Positions 1-9,023 of a stretch of DNA of 64,000 nt are shown here, one piece after another. The position numbers and the translations under genes were made by a program. The DNA comes from Oceaniglobus indicus (GTDB taxonomy: Bacteria > Pseudomonadota > Alphaproteobacteria > Rhodobacterales > Rhodobacteraceae), in the NCBI RefSeq assembly GCF_002751875.1, contig NZ_NMZM01000011.1, positions 1 through 64,000 of the forward strand. The letters are read 5' to 3'. How positions within the stretch are numbered: the first letter of the stretch is position 1; each line of letters opens with the position of its first letter. Below the pieces are notes generated by a model that saw only the letters and a program-made list of their open reading frames with translations, ran no database searches and had not been told where the DNA came from.

Positions 1-155
1 GAGATCCCGCCGGGATCCGCCGGGGCCAGAACCGCATCTTCGGCGGTCTGCGTCATCTCGAAGATCTTCGCGCGCCCCTCGGCGGCCTGCCCGGCCGGCG
101 ATCCGGCGGCAACGCCGCTCAGCGCGAACGCGGTGGTGTCGGTCAATCCGCTCAT
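1..155 (-). CDS. Partial CMD-family (carboxymuconolactone decarboxylase/AhpD-like) protein, N-terminus only
   Basis: Only the first 51 codons are in the window; the gene runs off the left edge. It begins MSGLTDTTAFALSGVAAGSP and continues to the segment LAPADPGGIS. A short start of the form 'LAGLAPGSP' followed by 'APADPGG' is what I remember from CMD-domain proteins of the AhpD-like, peroxidase-related group, but the catalytic CxxC region lies outside the window, so this is a family guess. The ATG overlaps the TGA of the upstream oxidoreductase gene by 4 nt (ATGA), which makes it the last visible member of the aminotransferase-MFS-oxidoreductase operon. If the call is right it would be a peroxidase or a small hydrolase acting on a product of the flavoenzyme. 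Confidence 0.45.
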   Translation of the reverse strand, partial: MSGLTDTTAFALSGVAAGSPAGQAAEGRAKIFEMTQTAEDAVLAPADPGGI

Positions 156-1618
156 GCCACTTTTCCTTCCCTGGTGCCGGTTTCCAAGACGCTCGGCTCC
201 CATTCGTCGCCCTTCAGTTCGGGCGTGTCATAATCGACCAACGCCTGCCAATGCTGTTCGATATCTTCGGCATAGAAGGTCGCCGCGATCTCGCGCGCCA
301 GCCATGCCGCGCCCTCCGACACGCCGGGGATGTCGCCGCTGACCTTTCCCAGGCTGGCCGTCGCGCCATAGTTGAAGCAATAGACGTTGGACAGCCAGGG
401 CGCGGTGCCTTCCACCTTTTCGCGGAAGGTGAAATCCGGATTCAGATAAGGGAACCGGCCCAGATCGCGATGCTCTTCCCCTTTGGGCGGCTGATAGACG
501 TCCTGCCACAGCAGGATGTTGTCGGCGGCATCGCCGAATTCGCTGCGCGCCATGGGATCGACGGTGAACCCGGTCCCGAGGATCAGGAAATCGGTTTCAT
601 AGGACGTGCCATCGGTGAAACCGACGCGGACGGCGCCATTGCGCTCCTCGGTGGTGGCGACGCCCTTGCCGAAATGGAAATAGGCGTTGTCGTGGCGCGA
701 CACCCGCTTGGTCGATCCGTGGGGCGGCGGCGTCTGGGTGACAAAGCTGTAGCGCATGAACTGCCAGCGCCACGCGTCGGACAGGGCACCGTATCCGGCG
801 GTGAAGCCATAGCTGCCGATGCCCATCATCTTGTTGATCGTCGGCATTTTCTCGCGCCGGATCAGGTGGCGCACCTCGGCCGCGCCGTGTTCCAGCGCCT
901 CGGCCGCGTTGTCCACCGCCGACGCGCCCACGCCGACGACCGCCACGCGCTTGCCCTTCAGCGCGCCGAAATCGATGTCGTCCGCCGAATGGGCCCACAG
1001 GTCTTGCGGCAGGCCCGAGACGAAACCGGGGATGTTCGGCTTGCCGGTGCCGTCGCGGCCCGTGGCGAAGATCAGTTTGCGGGTCAGAATGCTGCCGCTG
1101 TCGGCCCCCGACAGGTGCAGGCGAAGCAGATCGCCCTCGGGTTCGACCCGATCGACCGACACGCCGTTGTCCACCGGAATGTCCAGCACGCGGCGATACC
1201 AGCGCAGGTATTCCATCCACATCGGGCGCGGGATCTTGTCCAGCGCGTCCCAGGCGTCGGCGCCGTGCTGGGCGCGATACCATGCCTGGAACGTCAACGT
1301 GCCATGGCCGAACGCCGGACCGGTCAGGGTCTTGGGTGAACGCAATGTCTCCATCCGCGCATAGGTCAGCCACGGCCCTTCCAGCCCCTCGGGGCTGCGA
1401 TCCAGAACGCGGACGTTGTCGATCCCGCCGGTGCGCAGGGCCAGCCACGCCACCATGCCGCACATGCCGCCGCCGATGATCACGACGTCGCTTACCCCTT
1501 CGCGCGGCGGCACCCAGGATTTGCCCGGATAGCACAGGCAATCCAGCGCCGATTTCAGATGCTGTTCCAGCGCGGCAAGGCCGATGGCGTCTATGGTGTG
1601 GTCGTAATCGTTAGGCAT
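152..1618 (-). CDS. NAD(P)/FAD-dependent oxidoreductase, flavin-containing monooxygenase type
   Basis: 488 aa. The FAD-binding Rossmann motif (VVIIGGGMCG) lies near residue 45, preceded by an unusual N-terminal extension of about 45 residues. A second dinucleotide fold, VAVVGVGASAVDNA, lies near the middle and should bind NADPH, and the C-terminal part carries ILGTGF, matching the [A/L]TG[Y/F] motif of two-dinucleotide flavoproteins. This organisation is that of flavin-containing monooxygenases and SidA-like N-hydroxylases, which oxygenate N or S atoms of small substrates. It sits 48 nt downstream of the MFS gene and overlaps the CMD-like gene by 4 nt. The substrate cannot be read from the sequence; the aminotransferase in the operon suggests an amine or amino-acid-like compound. 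Confidence 0.8.
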   Translation of the reverse strand: MPNDYDHTIDAIGLAALEQHLKSALDCLCYPGKSWVPPREGVSDVVIIGGGMCGMVAWLALRTGGIDNVRVLDRSPEGLEGPWLTYARMETLRSPKTLTGPAFGHGTLTFQAWYRAQHGADAWDALDKIPRPMWMEYLRWYRRVLDIPVDNGVSVDRVEPEGDLLRLHLSGADSGSILTRKLIFATGRDGTGKPNIPGFVSGLPQDLWAHSADDIDFGALKGKRVAVVGVGASAVDNAAEALEHGAAEVRHLIRREKMPTINKMMGIGSYGFTAGYGALSDAWRWQFMRYSFVTQTPPPHGSTKRVSRHDNAYFHFGKGVATTEERNGAVRVGFTDGTSYETDFLILGTGFTVDPMARSEFGDAADNILLWQDVYQPPKGEEHRDLGRFPYLNPDFTFREKVEGTAPWLSNVYCFNYGATASLGKVSGDIPGVSEGAAWLAREIAATFYAEDIEQHWQALVDYDTPELKGDEWEPSVLETGTREGKVA

Positions 1619-1666
1619 GGTCGGCTTCCTGACGGAACATTTGGAAATGAAGGGGCGGCGTGACGA

Positions 1667-2977
1667 TCAGGCCCATCTGGGATGCAGATCGTCGATGTGA
1701 AAGGCGTGACTATGACCGGCGTCGGCGCCATGTTCGCGCAGATGCGGATGGTCGGCGGGCAGATCCGGGTGCGCGTGGGGCCGCACCAACGGATCGGCAG
1801 CGGGCCAGACCCGAAGTGCGGCAAGTGTGACGCAGACCGCCACGACACACAACACCACCAGCGCGGTTTCCAGCGCCACGACCCCACCCAGCCACCCGGC
1901 CAGCGGATAGGCGATGAGCCAGCCGAAATGGCTGAGCGAGAATTGCGCGGCAAACAGTGCGGCGCGGTCGTCGGTGCCGGCCGAGCGCACGATGACCAAC
2001 CCGCCGGGCGTCATCACCAGCGACGAAGCCAGCCCGAAGCCGGCCCAGAGCATCGACAGCGCCGGGAATGTCAACGGCAGCAGGATCAGACCGCCAAGCG
2101 CGGCGAAGGCAAAGACACCCGCGGCCATCACCCGGCGTTCGGTGAACCGGGCCAGCGTCCGCGGCACGATCAGCGCGCCGACCGCCGCACCCGCCCCATA
2201 GAACGCCATCAGGATCGGATATTTCCCCGCCGCATCGCCCAGCCGAAGCCCGGCAAAGCCCACGGTGTTGACCAGAACCCACGCAAGCACCAGCGACAGC
2301 GACAGGTTGAACAGGAACAGACCGCGCAGGCGCGGCGTCTTGTGGAAGATGCGCAGGCCGGTCATGGCCCGCACCAGGAACGACCGCTTGCGCGCATCCG
2401 GCCGCGACGCCGGAAACCCCGTCGCGATCAGCGCCAGGACCGAACCGCCGAAGGCCAGTGCCGAGATCAGGAACAGCGTCGATGGCGCAAAGATCTGCAA
2501 CGCGACCGCCGCAATCACCGGGCTGAGCACCGATTCAAGCGTATAGGCGATGCGCGAGATGACCAGCGCGCGGGTATAGACGGCCTCATCGCTCAGCAGG
2601 TCGGGAATGACCGTCTGGAACAGCGGGGTGAACCCGGACGACACGACGAAGAACGCAAAGGCCAACAGCCCGATTTCCCAGGTCTCGGTGACGAAGGCCA
2701 TGGGGATCAGCAGCGACAGGCGCACGAGGTCCAGCGCGATCATCACCCGCTTGCGCGGCCAACGCGACAGCAGAGGCTCGGCCAGGGGGGCGAAGCCGAC
2801 ATAGGCCACCATCTTCAACGCGAACAGCAGGCCCAGGATCTGACCGGCCGCAACGGCCCCGCCGATGCGATAGGCCGCCATCGACAGGCCAACGGTCAGC
2901 AGCCCGACCGCGACCAGCGAACAGACCTGTGCCGCGAACAGCGACCGGAAGGCGGAATATGCAAATGGCGATTTCAA
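1667..2977 (-). CDS. MFS transporter with histidine-rich C-terminal tail
   Basis: 436 aa, about twelve hydrophobic segments. I chose the TTG start at 2977 (residues LKSPFAYSAFRSLF): it overlaps the TGA of the aminotransferase gene as TTGA, and upstream in-frame sequence is out-of-frame aminotransferase coding. The protein belongs to the major facilitator superfamily, probably the drug/enterobactin-exporter type (MFS_3), a proton-driven inner-membrane carrier. The last ~37 residues are soluble and carry nine histidines interspersed with acidic residues (for example HAHPDLPADHPHLREH), which could bind a metal ion. The coupled arrangement with the aminotransferase and flavoenzyme suggests export or import of their substrate or product. 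Confidence 0.8.
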   Translation of the reverse strand: MKSPFAYSAFRSLFAAQVCSLVAVGLLTVGLSMAAYRIGGAVAAGQILGLLFALKMVAYVGFAPLAEPLLSRWPRKRVMIALDLVRLSLLIPMAFVTETWEIGLLAFAFFVVSSGFTPLFQTVIPDLLSDEAVYTRALVISRIAYTLESVLSPVIAAVALQIFAPSTLFLISALAFGGSVLALIATGFPASRPDARKRSFLVRAMTGLRIFHKTPRLRGLFLFNLSLSLVLAWVLVNTVGFAGLRLGDAAGKYPILMAFYGAGAAVGALIVPRTLARFTERRVMAAGVFAFAALGGLILLPLTFPALSMLWAGFGLASSLVMTPGGLVIVRSAGTDDRAALFAAQFSLSHFGWLIAYPLAGWLGGVVALETALVVLCVVAVCVTLAALRVWPAADPLVRPHAHPDLPADHPHLREHGADAGHSHAFHIDDLHPRWA

Positions 2978-4437
2978 ACTGCCGAACGCTCCGGGATGTT
3001 GTCGACGGATGTATACCGCGCCGTCGCGGTGTCGGCCACATAGAATGACCGGTAATCGGCCGCCTTGCGCGCAAGACTGTCCACCGCCGCGATGATCGTG
3101 TCCACCTTGGCGTCCGACATCAGCGCCGACAGGTTCAGCCGGACCCAACCCGGTTTGTCCGTCTCGGTGCCTGCCGCAATGGCTGCGAAGGTCGCGTCGG
3201 AACTGGCCTTGTCGAGGTTCAGCAAACGGTGCGCATAGGATCCGGCACAGGCACAGCCGCCGCGCGCCTGGACGCCGTGCAGATCGCTGAGCAACCGTGT
3301 GAAAAACTGGTGATGCACCGGCGCGCCCGCGTCGTCTTTCAGCATGAAGGAAAAGATCGGCAACGCTGGACCCGAGCGTTCGCGCCCGAGGATCGTCATG
3401 TTCGGATTGTCGCGCCAGACGGTCAGCGCCCGTTCGCGCAATTCATTCTGCCGGCGGATCAGCCACTCCTGCCCCAGCGCGTCCTTGATCATCAAGCACA
3501 ACGCCGCGCGGATATCGCCGGTGACGTTGGGCGTGCCACCTTCCTCGCGGTGCGACAGGTGGCGCGAATAGACATGCCCCCAAGGCGACACGAAACTGAC
3601 CGTGCCGCCACCCGCCAGCGTCGGGCTTTGCCGCGTGGCGATGGCATCGCGGATCACGGTGATGCCCGAGGCCCCCGGCCCACCGGGAAACTTGTGGCTG
3701 GAAAACACGATGGCATCCTTGGCCGCATCGGTCCCCGCCTTCATGTCCATGGGCAGGTATGGCCCCGCACATCCGTAATCCCAGATCGCAAGCGCACCGT
3801 GCTGTTTCAGCAGTCGTGTCACGACATCGGTGTCGGTGATGATCCCGGTCACGTTGGACGCCGCCGAGAATGCGCCGACGATCAGCGCAGCCTCTTTCGC
3901 CGCCTCCAGCGCGACACCCAGATCGGTCATGTCCGGCCCGCCTTCCGCCGCTTCGGCGATCTCGACCACTTCGGCGCCGCTTTCGCGCCAGGGCAACAGG
4001 TTCGAATGATGCTCGTAAGGGCCGATCAGAACCACCGCCCGATCACCACGCCGCGTGATCGCATCGATTTCCAGCAATCCGACGATGCGGTTGATCCCCG
4101 CGGTCGATCCCGCGCCGGTGAAGATCACGCTGGTGTCCGGCCCCGCCCCCGTCAGCCGCGCGATGGTGGCGCGCGCCGCCTCGCGCAGTTTCGTCATGAA
4201 GGCCCCGCAATAGGACGCCTGCGTGTGGCTGTTGGCGTAATAGGGCAGCACGCGGTCGCGCATGAAATCCTCGACCTGCGCCAAGGCCCGGCCCGAGGCG
4301 ACGTAATCGGCATAGATCAGCGGCTTGTCCCCGAACGGACCGTCGATCCGCGCATCGTCGCCGATCAAGCCGCCTTGAATCCAAGCGTGGATATCGTCGC
4401 GCCGCAGGGCGTGGGCAAAATCTTCGAGGGGGGACAT
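2974..4437 (-). CDS. Aminotransferase class V / cysteine desulfurase-like PLP enzyme
   Basis: 487 aa. The PLP lysine is in VFSSHKFPGGPGASG, the typical SHK motif of class V aminotransferases (SufS/NifS/CsdA fold). The N-terminal part (YADYVASGRAL...ANSHTQAS) matches the substrate-loop pattern 'YLDyaasG...yaN.Ht.as' of the family. A CACAG cluster near residue 390 could be a metal or catalytic cysteine region. The ATG is preceded by AGGAG at normal spacing. It is the first gene of a four-gene minus-strand operon and is transcribed away from an Lrp-type regulator, which probably controls it. Whether it works as a desulfurase, transaminase or selenocysteine-lyase-like enzyme cannot be decided here. 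Confidence 0.8.
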   Translation of the reverse strand: MSPLEDFAHALRRDDIHAWIQGGLIGDDARIDGPFGDKPLIYADYVASGRALAQVEDFMRDRVLPYYANSHTQASYCGAFMTKLREAARATIARLTGAGPDTSVIFTGAGSTAGINRIVGLLEIDAITRRGDRAVVLIGPYEHHSNLLPWRESGAEVVEIAEAAEGGPDMTDLGVALEAAKEAALIVGAFSAASNVTGIITDTDVVTRLLKQHGALAIWDYGCAGPYLPMDMKAGTDAAKDAIVFSSHKFPGGPGASGITVIRDAIATRQSPTLAGGGTVSFVSPWGHVYSRHLSHREEGGTPNVTGDIRAALCLMIKDALGQEWLIRRQNELRERALTVWRDNPNMTILGRERSGPALPIFSFMLKDDAGAPVHHQFFTRLLSDLHGVQARGGCACAGSYAHRLLNLDKASSDATFAAIAAGTETDKPGWVRLNLSALMSDAKVDTIIAAVDSLARKAADYRSFYVADTATARYTSVDNIPERSAV

Positions 4438-4545
4438 CGATACTCCTGACGTGGCTGGAAGGCTGTCCCAGTATGACGCAAAGAATTAGATTTCCTTCAC
4501 ATATCTTACCCTTGAAAAGGCCATTTATCTATCACATGATCGGGC
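4438..4545. promoter_or_regulatory. Divergent promoter region between aminotransferase operon and Lrp gene
   Basis: 108 nt that are clearly AT-richer than the surroundings, especially 4480-4540. The region must hold both the minus-strand promoter for the operon and the plus-strand promoter for the Lrp gene, and is the natural binding site for the Lrp protein. I could not define a clean operator. Confidence 0.5.
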
Positions 4546-5010
4546 ATGGACCAAAAAATAGATCATCTTGACCGTCGTATTCTGGAAGAGCTTCAGCGCG
4601 ACGCGACGCAATCCCAACGTGACCTGGCCGACCGGATCGGACTGTCGCAGAACGCCTGCTGGCGGCGGCTCAAGGCGCTTGAGGCGTCGGGCATCATCCG
4701 CAACCGCACGGTGGTTCTGGATCGTGACCGGCTGGGCGCGGGGATGGTGGTGTTCGTGCTGGTGCGCACACGTCATCACTCGGCCACGTGGCTCAGGACG
4801 TTTCGCGCCCATGTGTCGTCGATCCCCGATGTCATCGACTTTTTCCGCATCGGCGGCGATTACGATTACCTGCTCAAGGTCATCACCCGTGACATGAACA
4901 GCTATGACGAGGTCTACAAGCGCCTGATCGGCGAGATCGAACTGGAAACCGTCACATCCTTCTTCGCGATGGAGGCGATTGCCGAACAACGCCCGATTCC
5001 GCTGACCTGA
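4546..5010 (+). CDS. Lrp/AsnC family transcriptional regulator
   Basis: 154 aa. It starts MDQKIDHLDRRILEELQRDA, the usual start of an AsnC-type winged helix, with the recognition region DLADRIGLSQNACWRRLKAL at about residues 26-45. The C-terminal half is the RAM/Lrp ligand-binding domain (DVIDFFRIGGDYDYLLKV). Members bind amino acids and form octamers that wrap DNA. It is divergent from the aminotransferase-MFS-flavoenzyme operon, so that operon is the likely target and an amino acid or amine the likely signal. Confidence 0.93.
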   Translation: MDQKIDHLDRRILEELQRDATQSQRDLADRIGLSQNACWRRLKALEASGIIRNRTVVLDRDRLGAGMVVFVLVRTRHHSATWLRTFRAHVSSIPDVIDFFRIGGDYDYLLKVITRDMNSYDEVYKRLIGEIELETVTSFFAMEAIAEQRPIPLT

Positions 5011-5106
5011 GGCGCGTTCCGGCGGTTCGTGCCGCAAGGGTCGCTCGGGGGGTGCTACGCTGTGCTTCCCCAACCCTGCGCACGCCCCATGCCTTGCAAC
5101 GGACGC

Positions 5107-6810
5107 TCAGACATCCTCGCCGCGTGCGGCCGCGGCCAGGGCGGCTTCGATGTCGTCCGCCTCCAGCCCGTAAACCTCGGCCGCCGTCCATGGCGAGATA
5201 TAGCCGCGTGCCAGATCGCGTTTCACCCGCTCGGGCGCGCGGTCTTTCGGCGCGCCGTATCCGCCGCCACCCGGAAACGCCATGGCAACCCGGCCGCCGT
5301 ATGGCACCGGCTGTTTTCCCTTGCCGCGCATCGCGGTGCCGTCGTCCTGCGCGATGGTCGTCGGCGCGCCGTTGGCGCCGCCGTGGCGGCCGCGCGCGGG
5401 ATGATCGACCCGGTCCAGCATCGCCGACAGATCGAAGATGTATCCATCCCGCGCGCCAACCTCCATATACTGCCCAAGGCCGCCGCGATGTTCGCCGGCG
5501 CCGCCGGAATCCGGCCGCAGTTCCTTGCGCCAGATGACGACGGGGCCGGCGTGTTCCGTGGCCTCGACCGGCATCGTCATCACGCCCGACGGAAACGCCG
5601 TGGCGTTCAGACCGTCGACCGTGGGCCGTGCGCCCGAACCGCCAGAGTTGAAGGTCAGAACCTCGGCCCGCCGCGCCCCTTGCGGCGCACCGTGACCGGG
5701 GCGCACCGACATCTGGAAATTGCACAGGCATCCGGCCCCTTCGGCCGGCACCACATCGGGCAGGATTTGATCCAGCGCGGCATAGACGGCATCGGGCACG
5801 AAATGGCCGACGATATGGCGCAGGGCCACCGGCGCGGGATGGCGAGCGTTGACGATGCAATCTTCGGGTGCGGTAACCTCGAACGGGGCCAGCGATGCCG
5901 CGTTGTTGGGCACTTCGGGGGCGATGGCGCATTTCAGAGCGTAACAGGCATAGGCCTTGGCATAGACAAAGGGACAGTTGATGCCCTTGGCGTCCAGCCC
6001 CGAGGTGCCGTCGAAATCCACGACGATCCGGTCGGCCTGAACGTCCAGCCGCACCTTCATGGTGATCGGGGCGGAAAATCCGTCGATTGTCATCTCTCCG
6101 GCAGCGGATCGGCGGGGAAGTGCCGCGATCCGGTCCAGCGTGGCGCGCCGCGAGTTGTCGAAGATGAACGTGGCGATTTCGGTCAGGTCGCCCAGTGCGA
6201 ATTCGTCCATCATGGCGCTCAGGCGGCGGTGGCCGATCTCGTTGCAGTTGGCCAGCGCATAGAGATCACCGACCAGCTGATCGGGCTGGCGCACGTTGCC
6301 GCGCACGATCCCGAGCAGGGTCTGATCGACCGTGCCGCGATCGGCGAACTTCATGATCGGGATATACAGCCCTTCCTCGTAGACGCTGTTGGCATCGGCG
6401 CCAAAGCCGCGCCCGCCGACATCGACCACATGAGCGGTGCAGGCGAAGAACCCGACCAGCGCGCCGTTGTGGAAGGACGGCGTCACCACTGTGAAATCGT
6501 GCAGATGACCGGTGCCTTCCCAGGGATCGTTGGTCAGATAGACGTCGCCCTCGTGGATGTTGTCGGGCCCGATGCGGCGGATGAAATGCGCCACCGCATC
6601 GGCCATGGCATTCACATGCCCCGGCGTGCCGGTCACCGCCTGCGCCAGCATCCGCCCGTCGGCGTCGTAAACTCCGGCGGACAGATCCCCCGCCTCGCGC
6701 ACCGACGGCGAAAACGCGGTGCGGATCAGCGCCTGGGCCTGTTCCTCGACCACCGAGATCAGACGGTTCCACATGATCTGCAGGGCGACGGTGCTGCGTT
6801 TGTCTGCCAT
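5107..6810 (-). CDS. hyuB: Hydantoinase B / 5-oxoprolinase subunit beta (HyuB)
   Basis: 567 aa, the usual size of HyuB. It begins MADKRSTVALQIMWNRLISV and contains EEQAQALIRTAFSPSVREAGDLSAG and the segment NDPWEGTGHLHD, typical of the family. HyuA and HyuB together perform ATP-dependent hydrolysis of cyclic amides such as N-methylhydantoin, 5-oxoproline or related lactams, or in acetone-carboxylase-like relatives carboxylation of ketones. It starts 3 nt after the hyuA stop, with GAAGGAA upstream. The C-terminus lies opposite the end of the Lrp gene with no strong terminator visible between them. Substrate unknown. Confidence 0.9.
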   Translation of the reverse strand: MADKRSTVALQIMWNRLISVVEEQAQALIRTAFSPSVREAGDLSAGVYDADGRMLAQAVTGTPGHVNAMADAVAHFIRRIGPDNIHEGDVYLTNDPWEGTGHLHDFTVVTPSFHNGALVGFFACTAHVVDVGGRGFGADANSVYEEGLYIPIMKFADRGTVDQTLLGIVRGNVRQPDQLVGDLYALANCNEIGHRRLSAMMDEFALGDLTEIATFIFDNSRRATLDRIAALPRRSAAGEMTIDGFSAPITMKVRLDVQADRIVVDFDGTSGLDAKGINCPFVYAKAYACYALKCAIAPEVPNNAASLAPFEVTAPEDCIVNARHPAPVALRHIVGHFVPDAVYAALDQILPDVVPAEGAGCLCNFQMSVRPGHGAPQGARRAEVLTFNSGGSGARPTVDGLNATAFPSGVMTMPVEATEHAGPVVIWRKELRPDSGGAGEHRGGLGQYMEVGARDGYIFDLSAMLDRVDHPARGRHGGANGAPTTIAQDDGTAMRGKGKQPVPYGGRVAMAFPGGGGYGAPKDRAPERVKRDLARGYISPWTAAEVYGLEADDIEAALAAAARGEDV

Positions 6811-6813
6811 GGT

Positions 6814-8892
6814 CTATTCCTTCGCCGTGATGTCGATGCAACCGTCCGACTGCCGGATGGCGCGGCGGCTGGACGGGACGATGATGGTCGTCTCGTCCTC
6901 GGTGATGGCGGCGGGGCCTTCGACGGTCTGACCCGTCGCGATGTCGGCGCGGCGCACCACCTGCGCGGTGCGGAATGCAGACCGGGCCGGATCGAAGATC
7001 TCGCGCGTGCCGGATTTCGACGCCTCGCCCGATCGCGCCAAGGATTTCACCGGATCGACCGGCGGCACCGTCGTGGCCGCGTTCACGGACCACAGCGTGA
7101 TTTCGATGTCCAACCCCGCCACGGTCCGCGAGAACAGCCTGACGTAGGCCGCATCGAACAGGCGGCGGAAGGTGTCGGCGTCGGGGGCTTCTGCATCGGC
7201 AGGAGACAATTCGATGGGGATTTCCCAGCCCTGCCCGGCATAGCGCATATAGGCTTTATACTCGGCCGAAATCTCGGCCGTGGCATCACATCCGCGCACG
7301 AACGCGGTGGCTTCCCGCTGCAACTCGGACAGCAGATCGGTGACCTTCGCCGTGTCGAGATCGTCAAGCCGCATATAGACCGACCGCGTCGCCTCGAAGC
7401 TGAACGGCGCGCGCAGAAAGCCGATGGCCGATCCCACCCCGGCCCCGGGCGGCACCAGAAGGCGGGTGATGCCCAGCTTTTCGCACAGCCGCCCGGCGTG
7501 CAGCGGCGCCGCGCCGCCAAAGGCGATCATGGTGTATCCGGCCAGATCCTCGCCGTTTTCGACGGCATGGACACGGGCGGCGTTGGCCATGTTTTCATCC
7601 ACCACCTCGGACAGGCCGAAGGCCGCGGTGGGGCCGTCCATGTCCAGGGTTTCGCCCAGATGCGTGACCAAGGCGGTATCCGACGCGCCCGCGTCCAGCG
7701 TCATCGTGCCGCCGGCGAAACCGTCGGGGTCCAGCCGGCCCAGCACGAGATCGGCGTCGGTGACGGCGGGACGGGTGCCGCCGCGCGCGTAACAGGCCGG
7801 TCCGGGTTCGGATCCGGCGCTTTCGGGGCCGACGCGGATCTGGCGCATCCCGTCAACGTGGGCCAGCGATCCGCCCCCTGCCCCGATCTCCACCATGTCG
7901 ATGACGGGGATCGAGATCGGCATCCCCGACCCCTTCTTGAACCGATAGGATCGGGCCACTTCGAACACGCGGGCCGTCTTGGGCGCGCCGTCGCGGATCA
8001 GGCAGATCTTGGCGGTGGTGCCCCCCATGTCGAACGACAGGACCCGGTCCAACCCGTGACGCGCGGCGATATGGGCGGCGAACACCGCGCCCCCAGCCGG
8101 GCCGGATTCGACCAGCCGCACGGGAAATTCCGCCGCACTTTCCAGCGATATGATGCCCCCGCCCGAATGCATCAGGAAGATGTCGCACACCGCCCCCTGG
8201 TCGCGCATCTTTTCGCGCAGTCGGCCCAGATAGGATTTCATCTGCGGCTTGACATAAGCGTTGGCGATGGCGGTGTTGAAGCGTTCGTATTCGCGCATCT
8301 GCGGCGACACCTCGCACGACAGCGACAGCATGACGTCGGGCATCCGTTCGCCCAGGATCGCCGCCACCCGGCGTTCGTGATCGGGATTCAGATAGGAATG
8401 GAGCAGGCCGATGGCGATGCTTTCTGCCCCCGTGGCCGCGATCCGGTCGGCGGTCTCGGCCACGGCGTCTTCGTCCAGCGGGATCAGGATGCCGCCGTCG
8501 GCGTCGATCCGTTCGGGCACGGTGAAGCGCATCTGCCGCGGCAAAAGCGGTTCGGGCAGCACCATGTTCAGATCGTATTGCTCGAATCGCGATTCGGTGC
8601 GCATCTCGATCACGTCGCGAAAGCCCTCGGTCGTGACCAATGCCGTCTTCGCCCCGCGCCGTTCGATCAGCGCATTGGTGGCCAGGGTGGTGCCATGGAT
8701 GATCTGGCCGATGTCGGCGGGCGCGATCCCGGCCCGTGCGCACACCTGCAACATGCCCTCGACGATGGCGCGTTCCGGCGCGTCATAGGTGGTCAGGACC
8801 TTGGTGGAAAACGCGCCGCTGCCCGTTTCCAGGACCACGTCGGTGAAGGTGCCGCCGATGTCCGCGCCCAGCCGTATCTTCGAATCCGTCAT
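6814..8892 (-). CDS. hyuA: Hydantoinase A / 5-oxoprolinase subunit alpha (HyuA)
   Basis: 692 aa. I chose the ATG at 8892 (MTDSKIRLGADIGGTFTDVV) because GADIGGTFTD is the invariant N-terminal phosphate-binding motif of the family and GGGGGATGAG lies just upstream; in-frame sequence further upstream runs through the operator. The second actin-like/ATPase part shows SFDMGGTTAKICLI near residue 290 and AFGGAAPLHA near residue 470. It provides the ATP-dependent activation half of the HyuAB pair. The promoter lies in the 131-nt gap to the divergent GntR gene and contains a perfect inverted repeat. The reaction is likely hydrolysis of a cyclic amide. Confidence 0.9.
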   Translation of the reverse strand: MTDSKIRLGADIGGTFTDVVLETGSGAFSTKVLTTYDAPERAIVEGMLQVCARAGIAPADIGQIIHGTTLATNALIERRGAKTALVTTEGFRDVIEMRTESRFEQYDLNMVLPEPLLPRQMRFTVPERIDADGGILIPLDEDAVAETADRIAATGAESIAIGLLHSYLNPDHERRVAAILGERMPDVMLSLSCEVSPQMREYERFNTAIANAYVKPQMKSYLGRLREKMRDQGAVCDIFLMHSGGGIISLESAAEFPVRLVESGPAGGAVFAAHIAARHGLDRVLSFDMGGTTAKICLIRDGAPKTARVFEVARSYRFKKGSGMPISIPVIDMVEIGAGGGSLAHVDGMRQIRVGPESAGSEPGPACYARGGTRPAVTDADLVLGRLDPDGFAGGTMTLDAGASDTALVTHLGETLDMDGPTAAFGLSEVVDENMANAARVHAVENGEDLAGYTMIAFGGAAPLHAGRLCEKLGITRLLVPPGAGVGSAIGFLRAPFSFEATRSVYMRLDDLDTAKVTDLLSELQREATAFVRGCDATAEISAEYKAYMRYAGQGWEIPIELSPADAEAPDADTFRRLFDAAYVRLFSRTVAGLDIEITLWSVNAATTVPPVDPVKSLARSGEASKSGTREIFDPARSAFRTAQVVRRADIATGQTVEGPAAITEDETTIIVPSSRRAIRQSDGCIDITAKE

Positions 8893-8970
8893 CTCATCCC
8901 CCGCCGGTCCCTGAATTGGCACGATGGCCGCAAACGCCACGATGCTCAAGTCGGAGCAAGGGCGCCGAAA

Positions 8971-9007
8971 CAATGTCGGACAAAATTGTTGACTATGTCC
9001 GACATTG
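8971..9007. promoter_or_regulatory. Putative GntR operator: perfect 12-bp inverted repeat
   Basis: CAATGTCGGACA (8971-8982) and TGTCCGACATTG (8996-9007) are perfect reverse complements separated by 13 nt that contain TTGAC. Each arm also holds the quasi-palindromic 9-mer TGTCSGACA, so the site could be two GntR dimer sites or one extended site. It sits in the divergent gap between hyuA and the GntR gene, so autoregulation and repression of hyuAB are likely. Confidence 0.7.
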
Positions 9008-9023
9008 ATGGCTAGCTCGGCCC

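Noticed and set aside
5029-9015. A 1,328-codon open frame on the plus strand opposite hyuB and hyuA
   Set aside because: It is an antisense frame created by high GC third positions; its translation is Gly/Arg/His/Asp-rich and shows no domain, while the minus-strand genes have family motifs and proper start sites.
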